Assembly (NCBI GenBank): GCA_002480345.1
Contig: DLBY01000017.1
Location: 33,958 to 41,043 of the forward strand
Source: Phycisphaerales bacterium UBA7812
GTDB lineage: Bacteria > Planctomycetota > Phycisphaerae > Phycisphaerales > UBA1924
Direction: 5' to 3'
Length of the DNA stretch: 7,086 nt
The notes under the pieces were generated by a model. It had not been told where the DNA came from and ran no database searches. It saw only the letters and a list, made by a program, of their open reading frames with translations. Position 1 is the first letter of the stretch; the number at the start of each line of letters is the position of its first letter. The translations under genes were made by a program, and so were the position numbers. Positions 1 to 5,622 of the stretch are shown piece by piece.

Positions 1-1483
1 GCGAGCGGCTCGTCGTGTCGTCGATGGTCTGTTCGAGCACCTCGATGACCGCCTCGAGCCGCTCGGGCGTGGGCAGCAGCGTCGGCGCGTACTTCGCGGC
101 GAACACCTCGGGGCGGCTCAGCGCCAGCGATTGCAGGTTCAGCGACGCGGAGAGGTACAGCCCCGCGCCGATCTGCGCGTGGAGACGGCCGATCTGCGCC
201 GTCACATCCCCGCGCTTGATGCCCAGCGCCGATGCGAACCGCTCCTCCGCGTCGAAGTAGCGCCCCTCCGCGAGCAGCTCCTGGCCCGCCTGAAGGTGCT
301 CGGCGTAGACATTCCGCCCCACCTCGTTCGGATCGATGAACCGCGACAGCGGGGTGCCGTCGCCGCGCAGGATCCGCATCGTCTCCGCGTCGAACTTGAC
401 GCTGCGCCCGCGCTCGCCGTCGTCCCGATCGCCGTTCTCCTCGTCCCCACGCGGCTCGTCACTCCCAGCGGCATCGCCCTCCTCGGCCTGCTCGTCTTCC
501 ACGCCCGCGAGTCTTTCCATCATCGCGCGCATGCGCTCCGCGAGCGTCTGCCCGCCCGCGAAGACATCGTCCGAATCGCGCTGCTGCGCGTCGCGGTTCA
601 GCCGACCGATCAGGTCGCTGTGCAGCGTGCTGATGCGCGTGGACTGGCGGGTGTCCTCCCGCCCGCTGTCGTCGGGACGCGCGGGGGACTCGGGATCCTG
701 GGATGACGGACGCCCGAACTGGGGCTCGTTGTCCGCCGCCTCCTGAGCCTCGCGTTCCGCTTGGCGCTGCGCCGTCAGCTCGGGGATCGGGCTCAGCCGC
801 ACCCCGCGCAGGGGCGACGCCGTCAGCGAATACACCCCCTGCTGGGTCTCGACCTGCCGCAGCGCCGAGGTCTGCAACGAGGAGTTGGACATGTACGCCG
901 AGGGCGAACGCAGCATCCACAGCAGCGTGCCCCGGTCGTCCGCGTCGGGATCGATCGCGGGCCGCTGGATCAGCCCGCTCGTCTGCGTCGGATCGGTCCG
1001 CGCCATGATGTTGCCCGCGTCGGGGCTCGTCCCGGCGCGGCTGACGCTGTACCGACCGATCAGGTTCGCGGGGGGCTGCGCACCGGTCGTCAGCGCGAGC
1101 TGGTACTGCAGCGCCTCGGTCCCGCGGATGCCCATGCCCGCGATGCCGCTCTGCAGCGAATCGCGACGGAAACTGAACAGGTCGTTGCTGCCCAGCTGCC
1201 CCGTGAACTCACCCGGCGCGCGGTAGCCCACATCGCCCCGGAAGCTCAGCCCGTTCGGGGCGTTGCCCGTCACGACCGAGTTGCGGAACGCGAGCTCATC
1301 ACGCAGCGAGGGACGGGCGTTGTTGTACCGCCCGCGCGTGCTCAGGTTGTTGTCCAAGGCCCGGCCGTCGCCCAGCGCGTTCTGTGCCGACGCGAGCGGA
1401 ACGGGGAGCGACGCGGCCGCGACCAGCGACGCGATCGCGAGCGAGCGGAACGGACGCAGAGTCGGGGTGTGCTGTCGTTGCAT
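1..1483 (-). CDS. Secreted protein with acidic linker and TPR-like C-terminal region (partial, 3' end outside window)
   Basis: The frame is open from the ATG at 1483 to the window edge, giving 494 visible codons and no stop. The start is supported by an AAGGAG ribosome binding site 7 nt upstream. Residues 1-33 form a signal peptide: basic start, hydrophobic core at about 15-30, and likely cleavage after Ala33 in LASA|Q. Residues about 60-135 are Gly/Arg/Phe-rich and contain FRGDVGYRAPGEF and a LxSFRRDSL-like block, which I recall from planctomycete secreted proteins but could not align. Residues about 235-360 are a low-complexity, Asp/Glu/Arg-rich, probably disordered linker. Residues about 393-465 look like TPR helices (AEHLQAGQELLAEGRYFDAE and the following helix pair). 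The protein is expected to be exported and to act as a scaffold; no catalytic motif is visible. It follows the sigma/anti-sigma pair on the same strand after a 206-nt gap with its own promoter candidate, so it may be a target of that sigma factor. Function unknown. Confidence 0.85.
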   Translation of the reverse strand, partial: MQRQHTPTLRPFRSLAIASLVAAASLPVPLASAQNALGDGRALDNNLSTRGRYNNARPSLRDELAFRNSVVTGNAPNGLSFRGDVGYRAPGEFTGQLGSNDLFSFRRDSLQSGIAGMGIRGTEALQYQLALTTGAQPPANLIGRYSVSRAGTSPDAGNIMARTDPTQTSGLIQRPAIDPDADDRGTLLWMLRSPSAYMSNSSLQTSALRQVETQQGVYSLTASPLRGVRLSPIPELTAQRQAEREAQEAADNEPQFGRPSSQDPESPARPDDSGREDTRQSTRISTLHSDLIGRLNRDAQQRDSDDVFAGGQTLAERMRAMMERLAGVEDEQAEEGDAAGSDEPRGDEENGDRDDGERGRSVKFDAETMRILRGDGTPLSRFIDPNEVGRNVYAEHLQAGQELLAEGRYFDAEERFASALGIKRGDVTAQIGRLHAQIGAGLYLSASLNLQSLALSRPEVFAAKYAPTLLPTPERLEAVIEVLEQTIDDTTSRS

Positions 1484-1490
1484 GGAAGGG

Positions 1491-1496
1491 CTCCTT
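1491..1496 (-). promoter_or_regulatory. Shine-Dalgarno site of the secreted TPR-like protein
   Basis: The minus strand reads AAGGAG with 7 nt before the ATG at 1483, a near-ideal ribosome binding site. It fixes the start codon and contrasts with the two plus-strand genes, which have none. Confidence 0.75.
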
Positions 1497-1564
1497 CGCT
1501 CCCATTACGCCCCCGGATGTCGGGGACGCTCGGCCGGGGGCCGATCGAGCCCGGCCTCCACTCT

Positions 1565-1570
1565 ATTTTA
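1565..1570 (-). promoter_or_regulatory. Candidate -10 element for the secreted TPR-like protein
   Basis: The minus strand reads TAAAAT, one mismatch from TATAAT and an AT-rich island in very GC-rich DNA. It would place transcription start near 1558 and give a leader of about 75 nt before the ATG at 1483. No good -35 hexamer lies 16-18 nt upstream, so an activator or another sigma factor may be needed. The leader contains a short perfect inverted repeat at 1530-1544 (6-bp arms TCGGCC/GGCCGA, 3-nt loop). The rest of the 206-nt gap (1484-1689) shows no gene and no clear terminator. Confidence 0.4.
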
Positions 1571-1689
1571 CGCGGAGCACGGGACAGGGGTTCATCGGCC
1601 CGATCGGTCGGCCATCCCCTGCCCATCGCGCAGGAGACACCGCATCGTCCGATAATCCACGAAACCGCTGCTTTGGTGCGGGTCCCGCG

Positions 1690-2709
1690 TCAGATCGAGT
1701 TCGCGGGGTCCGGGGGCTCCACCCCAAATTGGGCGAGGAACTTCGTGCACATGGGCTCGTTCCGACCCTCGCTGACCAGCGTGTAGAGCAACCCGTCCCG
1801 GCGCCAGACGCAGATGTAGACATCCGAGAGGTTGCACGCCTGGGCGTTGACGAGGTAGGTCGTGCCCTCCGCGATCGCGAGTTCGCCCTTGTCCTGCTTG
1901 ACGAACACGCTCACCTTGCGACCCGTCGCGTCGGGGACGATCTCCCCGTTCGCGTCGTGCACGGGGAGCACGAACTGCATGTGCGCCGAGGGCCCCTTCC
2001 CGGGGACGCCACAGGGCGACGCGCCCGCGAACTTCGTCGCGCCGCCGCAGGGCGGGATGACCGGGTCGCCGTGCAGGTCCGCCTTTATCGCGTCCGCGGC
2101 CTCGCTGGGGACCTTCGCGGTGAACTTCCGCTCCGCGTAGCGATCATCGAGCGTTCGGGAATGCTCGTCAGCGACAAACCGCGCCAGATTCGTCCGGTAC
2201 GCGGTGTCCACCCCGCCGATCGTCGCGAGCGCGCCGCCGCTGGCACCGGCACCCTGGCCCGGAGCGGGGTTGCCCTGCCAGACCATGACCCCCACCACCG
2301 CGAGGAGGACCGCTGCCGCGAGCGCCGCGACCCCTCGTCCCGCGCTCCAGAACGATCGGTCCCGGGTCTCCTCACCCCGTGCGTGCATCGCGTCCGCGAG
2401 GGCGTCGTCCTCGGGGCGCCCGCCCCGTGCCTGCGAAAGGATCGCCTCGCACAGACCCGCCGGCGCCGTCACCCCGCCCATCGCGCGGGCGGTCGCGTCG
2501 CGCAGCGATCGCTCGAACGCGATCGCATCGCCCGCGTCCACCGTCGAGGCCTGCTCGGGAGTCAGTTCCCCGTCCGCCGCGGCGCGGATCACCGCACCCC
2601 GCGGCCCGTCCGCCGCACCCTCCGGAAAGAGCGCGTCGCCGCTCGGCGTGTCGAGCCCCGCGAACCGCGCGGGATCCGGGACCAGGTTGGCATCGTCGTA
2701 CTCAGGCAT
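1690..2709 (-). CDS. Probable anti-sigma factor, one-pass membrane protein with Cys-containing outer domain
   Basis: The protein has 339 residues. The cytoplasmic part (1-120) contains a helical segment with ADGELTPEQASTVDA and FERSLRDATARA at about 45-75, which resembles the N-terminal sigma-binding part of planctomycete anti-sigma proteins. The zinc-binding HxxxCxxC motif of many anti-sigma factors is absent; the only cytoplasmic cysteine is C87. One membrane segment lies at about 126-144, followed by a Gly/Ala/Pro linker and an outer domain (about 167-339) with five cysteines (C221, C233, C292, C300, C321) and the segment VWRRDGLLYTLVSEGR. Its place downstream of an ECF sigma gene on the same strand supports the role; the sequence alone does not prove it. 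The start at 2709 is chosen because AGGAAG lies 10 nt upstream and because the open frame further upstream has poor codon bias and Arg/Gly/Pro-rich, non-protein-like sequence. Another reading is a membrane sensor unrelated to the sigma factor. Confidence 0.78.
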   Translation of the reverse strand: MPEYDDANLVPDPARFAGLDTPSGDALFPEGAADGPRGAVIRAAADGELTPEQASTVDAGDAIAFERSLRDATARAMGGVTAPAGLCEAILSQARGGRPEDDALADAMHARGEETRDRSFWSAGRGVAALAAAVLLAVVGVMVWQGNPAPGQGAGASGGALATIGGVDTAYRTNLARFVADEHSRTLDDRYAERKFTAKVPSEAADAIKADLHGDPVIPPCGGATKFAGASPCGVPGKGPSAHMQFVLPVHDANGEIVPDATGRKVSVFVKQDKGELAIAEGTTYLVNAQACNLSDVYICVWRRDGLLYTLVSEGRNEPMCTKFLAQFGVEPPDPANSI

Positions 2710-2719
2710 CGCAACACAT

Positions 2720-2725
2720 CTTCCT
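2720..2725 (-). promoter_or_regulatory. Shine-Dalgarno-like site of the anti-sigma gene
   Basis: The minus strand reads AGGAAG, with 10 nt before the ATG at 2709. The spacing is a little long but workable. It supports this start over any site further upstream in the same open frame. Confidence 0.5.
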
Positions 2726-2750
2726 GCGAACCGGGCGGCGTGAGGTCGGA

Positions 2751-2769
2751 CCCGGCGATCCCCGCCGGG
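2751..2769 (-). promoter_or_regulatory. GC-rich hairpin upstream of the anti-sigma start
   Basis: This is a perfect 7-bp inverted repeat, CCCGGCG/CGCCGGG, with a 5-nt loop. It ends about 40 nt before the anti-sigma ATG in the transcript. All stem pairs are G-C, so it should fold, and no U-tract follows. It could tune translation or processing of the intercistronic RNA; the role is inferred only. Confidence 0.45.
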
Positions 2770-2904
2770 TCGGCCGCCGTGCGTCTTCTGATGTTCCTCG
2801 TCCGGGAGCGATCCCACGCTCAACGAACGGATCGTTTCTGACTGGTGGGCGGCTCGCTCGGTCCCCCATCGGGAAGAACCGCTGAACCGCCCGGTGAGAC
2901 CCTT

Positions 2905-2928
2905 GGGACCGGGAAGAAACCCGATCCC
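2905..2928 (-). promoter_or_regulatory. 9-bp hairpin in the sigma/anti-sigma gap
   Basis: As minus-strand RNA this folds into arms GGGAUCGGG and CCCGGUCCC around the loop UUUCUU. That is nine contiguous pairs including one U-G wobble. On the plus strand the same position is a C-A mismatch, so the fold is better in the sense of the sigma/anti-sigma transcript. No U-run follows, so it is not a canonical intrinsic terminator. It may attenuate or stabilise RNA between the two genes. Confidence 0.5.
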
Positions 2929-3073
2929 GCCCGGAAGCAGAGCCAAACGAGGCCCCCGATTATTCCGGGGTGCTCCGGGATTTGACGCCGGAAAATCGGC
3001 AGCCGACCGGTCATTCCGACACCGAACGACCGCCCGGCCCGCGAACCCGCCCCCCGCGGCCCGGTTCTTCCGC

Positions 3074-3661
3074 TCAACCCGCCTGATCCTCCTTCCGGAG
3101 CCCCAGGTTCGCGACCGCCTGTTCGTCATCCATCAGGCGGTCCGCGAGCAACTTGCGCGCGCGGTGCAGGCGGCTCATGATCGTCCCGATCGGCACATCG
3201 AGGATCGCCGCGATCTCGCGGTATTTCAGCCCCTCCACGCCCCACATCAGCAGAACTTCCCGGTATTCGGGCTTGAGGTCCTCGATCGCCTCCTTCAGCG
3301 TCGAATCGACCTGCTCGAAATCGAGCCGCTCCCCGTCCCACTGGGGAGGGGGCTCGTCGGGCGCCCGCTCGGTGGTCGATTCCTCGAAGAACGACTCCAC
3401 CGCGGTGGGCTGGCGCTTCTCCCGCTTGATCCTGCTGTAGAAAACATTGTGGCAGATCGCGAAGAGCCAGGCCCGCATCCCGCCGCCGCCCTCCGACGAG
3501 TTGTCCACGAACCGCTCGATCGAGCGGGGGCGGAACGCGCGGGCGTACACCTCCTGCACGAGGTCCTCCGCCTCGTCCGCCTTGCGCGCCAGGTGGAACG
3601 CCATGCGGTAGACCGCGTCGAGGTGCTCCAGCGCGGATTGTTCGAACTCGGCGCGTTCCAT
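3074..3661 (-). CDS. ECF-type RNA polymerase sigma factor (sigma-70 family)
   Basis: The product has 195 residues, a usual length for an ECF sigma factor with only regions 2 and 4. Region 2 spans about 10-80, with the core-binding/-10 recognition segment DEAEDLVQEVYARAFR (29-44) and RAWLFAICHNVFYSRIKR (63-80). A Glu/Pro-rich linker follows (about 90-115). Region 4 spans about 121-175, with the helix-turn-helix LKYREIAAILDVPIGTIMSR starting at 145. It should direct RNA polymerase to a dedicated promoter set, probably under control of the membrane protein encoded downstream. An in-frame ATG at 3718 would add 19 residues (Gly/Pro/Ser-rich, not sigma-like), but it has no ribosome binding site and lies inside a -10 candidate. 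The 3661 ATG has GGGAG 11 nt upstream and begins just before region 2, so it is preferred. I did not assign an ECF subgroup. Confidence 0.93.
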   Translation of the reverse strand: MERAEFEQSALEHLDAVYRMAFHLARKADEAEDLVQEVYARAFRPRSIERFVDNSSEGGGGMRAWLFAICHNVFYSRIKREKRQPTAVESFFEESTTERAPDEPPPQWDGERLDFEQVDSTLKEAIEDLKPEYREVLLMWGVEGLKYREIAAILDVPIGTIMSRLHRARKLLADRLMDDEQAVANLGLRKEDQAG

Positions 3662-3713
3662 CCCGCCTGAGGCTCCCGTTCCAGTGCGCCCGCCCGGCGC
3701 GCGGCTCGGGGAG

Positions 3714-3742
3714 AGCATACGCGGAACCCCGGGGCGTGTTCA
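3714..3742 (-). promoter_or_regulatory. Candidate promoter of the sigma factor gene
   Basis: The minus strand shows TGAACA (3737-3742) and TATGCT (3714-3719), separated by 17 nt. Each matches four of six bases of the housekeeping consensus. Transcription would start near 3707, leaving a leader of about 46 nt before the ATG at 3661. The -35 candidate lies in the loop of the inverted repeat 3730-3751. The match is moderate, and an autoregulated ECF promoter elsewhere is possible. Confidence 0.35.
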
Positions 3743-3772
3743 CGCGCCCCGCCCGAATCGGGCGACGCCCCG
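3730..3772. promoter_or_regulatory. Palindrome cluster in the sigma/metG divergent promoter region
   Basis: CGGGGCG (3730-3736) forms an inverted repeat with CGCCCCG at 3745-3751, and the same CGCCCCG recurs at 3766-3772, 21 nt downstream (about two helical turns). Between the two copies lies a 15-nt palindrome with 6-bp arms, CGCCCG-AAT-CGGGCG (3750-3764). The cluster overlaps the -35 positions of both divergent promoter candidates, so it is a plausible operator. It could also be chance in GC-rich DNA. Confidence 0.35.
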
Positions 3773-3792
3773 ATGGCGGATCGCGAGCCCCG

Positions 3793-3798
3793 TAGAAT
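3793..3798 (+). promoter_or_regulatory. Candidate -10 element for a leaderless metG transcript
   Basis: TAGAAT ends exactly 6 nt before the metG ATG at 3805. This is the normal distance from a -10 box to the transcription start, so the ATG itself would be the first codon of the RNA. The 35-region 17 nt upstream (3770-3775, CCGATG) is weak. No Shine-Dalgarno sequence precedes the ATG, which fits leaderless translation. Confidence 0.55.
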
Positions 3799-3804
3799 CG
3801 CCGC

Positions 3805-5541
3805 ATGACCGACGATCCCGCCGCGCCCTGCTACATCACGACACCCATTTACTATGTGAACGACCGCCCCCACATCGGGCATTGCTACACGACCCTGCTC
3901 GCGGATGTCGCGGCGCGCGCGCAGCGGCTCATCGGACGCGATGTCTTCTTCCTCACCGGCACCGACGAGCACGCGGAAAAAGTGAGCCGGTCCGCCGCCG
4001 AGCACGGCGTCACCCCGATGGAGTGGGCGACCCGGAACGCCGAGCGCTTCAAGGACGCGTTCGCCTTCATGGGGTTCAGCAACGACGACTTCGTGCGCAC
4101 GACCGAGGACCGGCACACGACCCGCGCCAGCGCCTACATCCAGAAGCTCGTCGACTCGGGCGACATCGAACTGGGCGACTACGAGGGCTGGTACGACCCC
4201 TCCCAGGAGGAGTATGTCACCGAGTCCACCGCCCAGGAGCACGAGTACAACAGCCCCGTCACCGGGAAGCCCCTCGAGAAGCGGACCGAGCAGAACTACT
4301 TCTTCCGCCTCGACAAGTACGAGGGCTGGCTGACGCAGCAGATCGAATCGGGCGCGATCCGCGTGCTCCCCGAGGCGCGCAGGAACGAGGTCATGGGGCG
4401 GATCCGCCAGGGGCTGCAGAAGGTCCCCGTCTCCCGGCGCATCAAGGAGGGCGACACGGACTGGGGCATCGCGATGCCCAACGACCCCGCGCACCGCATC
4501 TATGTCTGGATCGAGGCGTTGTGCAACTACCTGACGATCGTCGACACCGACGACCGCAGGAAATACTGGCCCAGGGACGAACCGCTCGCGGTCCACCTGA
4601 TGGCGAAGGACATCCTCTGGTTCCACGCGGTGATCTGGCCCTGCATGCTCTGCGCGCTGGGCGAGCAGCCCCCCGCGACGGTGTACGCGCACGCGTACTG
4701 GATCAGCGAGGGGCGCAAGATGTCCAAGAGCCTGGGCAACTTCATCGAGATCGACCAGCTCCGCGCGTACGCGGACAGGTACTCGCTCGACGCGGTCCGA
4801 TGGTTCCTGACCACCCAGGGCCCCCTGGGCTCGACCGACGCGGACTTCGCCCACGCCCGCTTCATCGAGGTCTACAACAGCGACCTCGCCAACGGCATCG
4901 GCAACGCGACGAGCCGGGTCGGAAACATGTTCGACAAGTACTTCGAGGGGGAGGTCACCCGGACCTGCAACGGGGAGTTCGGGTTCCCCGACGGGAAGGC
5001 CCTGCCGATCGCGCTCGCCGCTCGCGACGCGGCGGGCAAACCGGTCGACGACCCGACCCGCACCTTCGATTTCGCAGCAGCGAGCGCCGCGTCTGTGCGC
5101 ACGAGCGTGGAAGCGACCGGGCGGGTGTCGCTCGATGAAGCCGCGGCCGCCGGCATCGAGCTGAGCCGGATGGTGGACGATTTCATCTCCTACACCGCGC
5201 CCTTCACGCTCGCGAAGCAACTCGACGAGCACGAGCACGGCGAGAAAGCCCTCGCGACCATCCTCTATACCTGCGCCGAGGCGCTCCGCATCGCCTCGCT
5301 GCTGCTCTATCCCGCGATGCCGGCGAAGATGGCGGACCTGTGGCGCACCTGGGACTGCTCGACCCTCAACGACCCGGACGACCCCGATTCGGGCTTCAAG
5401 GCACCGCTCGCGGATCTCGCGACCTGGGCCCACCCCGAGCACGGGATCCGCGTGGGGCAGACCATCCGCAAGGGGGACCCGCTGTTCATGCGCGCCGACC
5501 CAAAGGAAGACCCGCCAGCCGCGGAGACCCCGTCTTCGTGA
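3805..5541 (+). CDS. metG: Methionyl-tRNA synthetase
   Basis: This class I aminoacyl-tRNA synthetase joins methionine to tRNA-Met in the cytoplasm using ATP. The 578-residue product has the HIGH motif at 23-26 (PHIGHCYTT), FLTGTDEHAEKV at 49-60, YVWIEALCNYLT at 233-244, AKDILWFHAVIWP at 267-279 and KMSKS at 305-309 (GRKMSKSLGN). The helical anticodon-binding domain follows from about 330. The connective-peptide region (about 124-170: YEGWYDPSQEEY through EQNYFFRL) has no cysteines, so the zinc knuckle of many MetRS enzymes is missing, as in the zinc-free Bacillus MetS type. The C-terminal domain carries an extra Ala/Asp-rich stretch (about 388-445), and there is no C-terminal EMAPII-like tRNA-binding domain. 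The start codon lies directly after a -10-like element. The gene is divergent from the sigma gene and followed by a hairpin. Confidence 0.97.
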   Translation: MTDDPAAPCYITTPIYYVNDRPHIGHCYTTLLADVAARAQRLIGRDVFFLTGTDEHAEKVSRSAAEHGVTPMEWATRNAERFKDAFAFMGFSNDDFVRTTEDRHTTRASAYIQKLVDSGDIELGDYEGWYDPSQEEYVTESTAQEHEYNSPVTGKPLEKRTEQNYFFRLDKYEGWLTQQIESGAIRVLPEARRNEVMGRIRQGLQKVPVSRRIKEGDTDWGIAMPNDPAHRIYVWIEALCNYLTIVDTDDRRKYWPRDEPLAVHLMAKDILWFHAVIWPCMLCALGEQPPATVYAHAYWISEGRKMSKSLGNFIEIDQLRAYADRYSLDAVRWFLTTQGPLGSTDADFAHARFIEVYNSDLANGIGNATSRVGNMFDKYFEGEVTRTCNGEFGFPDGKALPIALAARDAAGKPVDDPTRTFDFAAASAASVRTSVEATGRVSLDEAAAAGIELSRMVDDFISYTAPFTLAKQLDEHEHGEKALATILYTCAEALRIASLLLYPAMPAKMADLWRTWDCSTLNDPDDPDSGFKAPLADLATWAHPEHGIRVGQTIRKGDPLFMRADPKEDPPAAETPSS

Positions 5542-5547
5542 GCGGCC

Positions 5548-5576
5548 CCGGAACGCGCTGAAAAGCACCGTTCCGG
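5548..5576 (+). terminator. Hairpin terminator candidate after metG
   Basis: Arms CCGGAACG and CGTTCCGG (8 bp) enclose a second short stem GCU/AGC capped by a GAAA tetraloop, with a small asymmetric internal loop. The hairpin begins 6 nt after the metG stop. The downstream sequence is only moderately T-rich (ATTCTGCTTG), so termination may be partial. Its 3' side lies 11 nt from the -35 hexamer of the next gene. Confidence 0.55.
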
Positions 5577-5587
5577 TCCGATTCTGC

Positions 5588-5616
5588 TTGTACCACCACA
5601 GCGACGGATCGATAAT
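5588..5616 (+). promoter_or_regulatory. Sigma-70-type promoter of the methionine gamma-lyase-like gene (leaderless)
   Basis: TTGTAC (5588-5593) and GATAAT (5611-5616) are separated by exactly 17 nt. GATAAT matches five of six bases of TATAAT. Only 6 nt separate it from the ATG at 5623, so transcription should start at or next to the start codon. There is no Shine-Dalgarno sequence. This is the best promoter in the window. Confidence 0.7.
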
Positions 5617-5622
5617 TCGGGT

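Larger units (their letters stand above)
2710..3073 (-). other. 364-nt untranslated gap between sigma and anti-sigma genes
   Basis: No convincing gene is present. The anti-sigma frame stays open across the gap, but its third codon positions carry many A/T bases and its product is Arg/Gly/Pro-rich. The gap holds two GC-rich hairpins (2905-2928 and 2751-2769, listed separately) and a 10-bp inverted repeat: GGAAGAACCG at 2872-2881 and CGGTTCTTCC at 3062-3071, 180 nt apart. I found no convincing -35/-10 pair on the minus strand, so the anti-sigma gene may be read from the sigma promoter through a structured intercistronic leader, or from an unrecognised promoter. Confidence 0.65.

Noticed and set aside
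1678..1688. GCGGG-T-CCCGC palindrome just after the anti-sigma stop as a terminator
   Set aside because: The one-base centre cannot form a normal loop and no U-tract follows.
761..1786. A 341-codon plus-strand open frame
   Set aside because: It is antisense to the secreted TPR-like gene, which has a signal peptide, ribosome binding site and coding bias. The plus-strand product is Arg/Gln-rich without motifs.
2702..2719. Five-codon upstream frame (MCCDA) overlapping the anti-sigma start, which might be a cysteine-responsive leader
   Set aside because: The AGGAAG motif abuts its ATG with no spacing, so it would not be translated efficiently. With five codons, chance is the simpler explanation.
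1384..2841. A 485-codon plus-strand open frame
   Set aside because: It is antisense to the anti-sigma gene and has an Arg/Pro-rich, domain-free product. It is a GC-driven shadow.
2820..3077. An 85-codon minus-strand frame starting at a TTG that overlaps the sigma stop (TTGA), with a short hydrophobic stretch
   Set aside because: The overlap looks like translational coupling, but third positions are only moderately GC-rich compared with the neighbouring genes, and the product is basic and proline-rich. Proteomics or conservation would be needed to revive it.
2710..3129. N-terminal extension of the anti-sigma protein (140 residues in frame)
   Set aside because: The frame is open, but codon third positions are much less GC-biased, the sequence is Arg/Gly/Pro-rich and it overlaps the sigma gene. 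The ATG at 2709 has a ribosome binding site.
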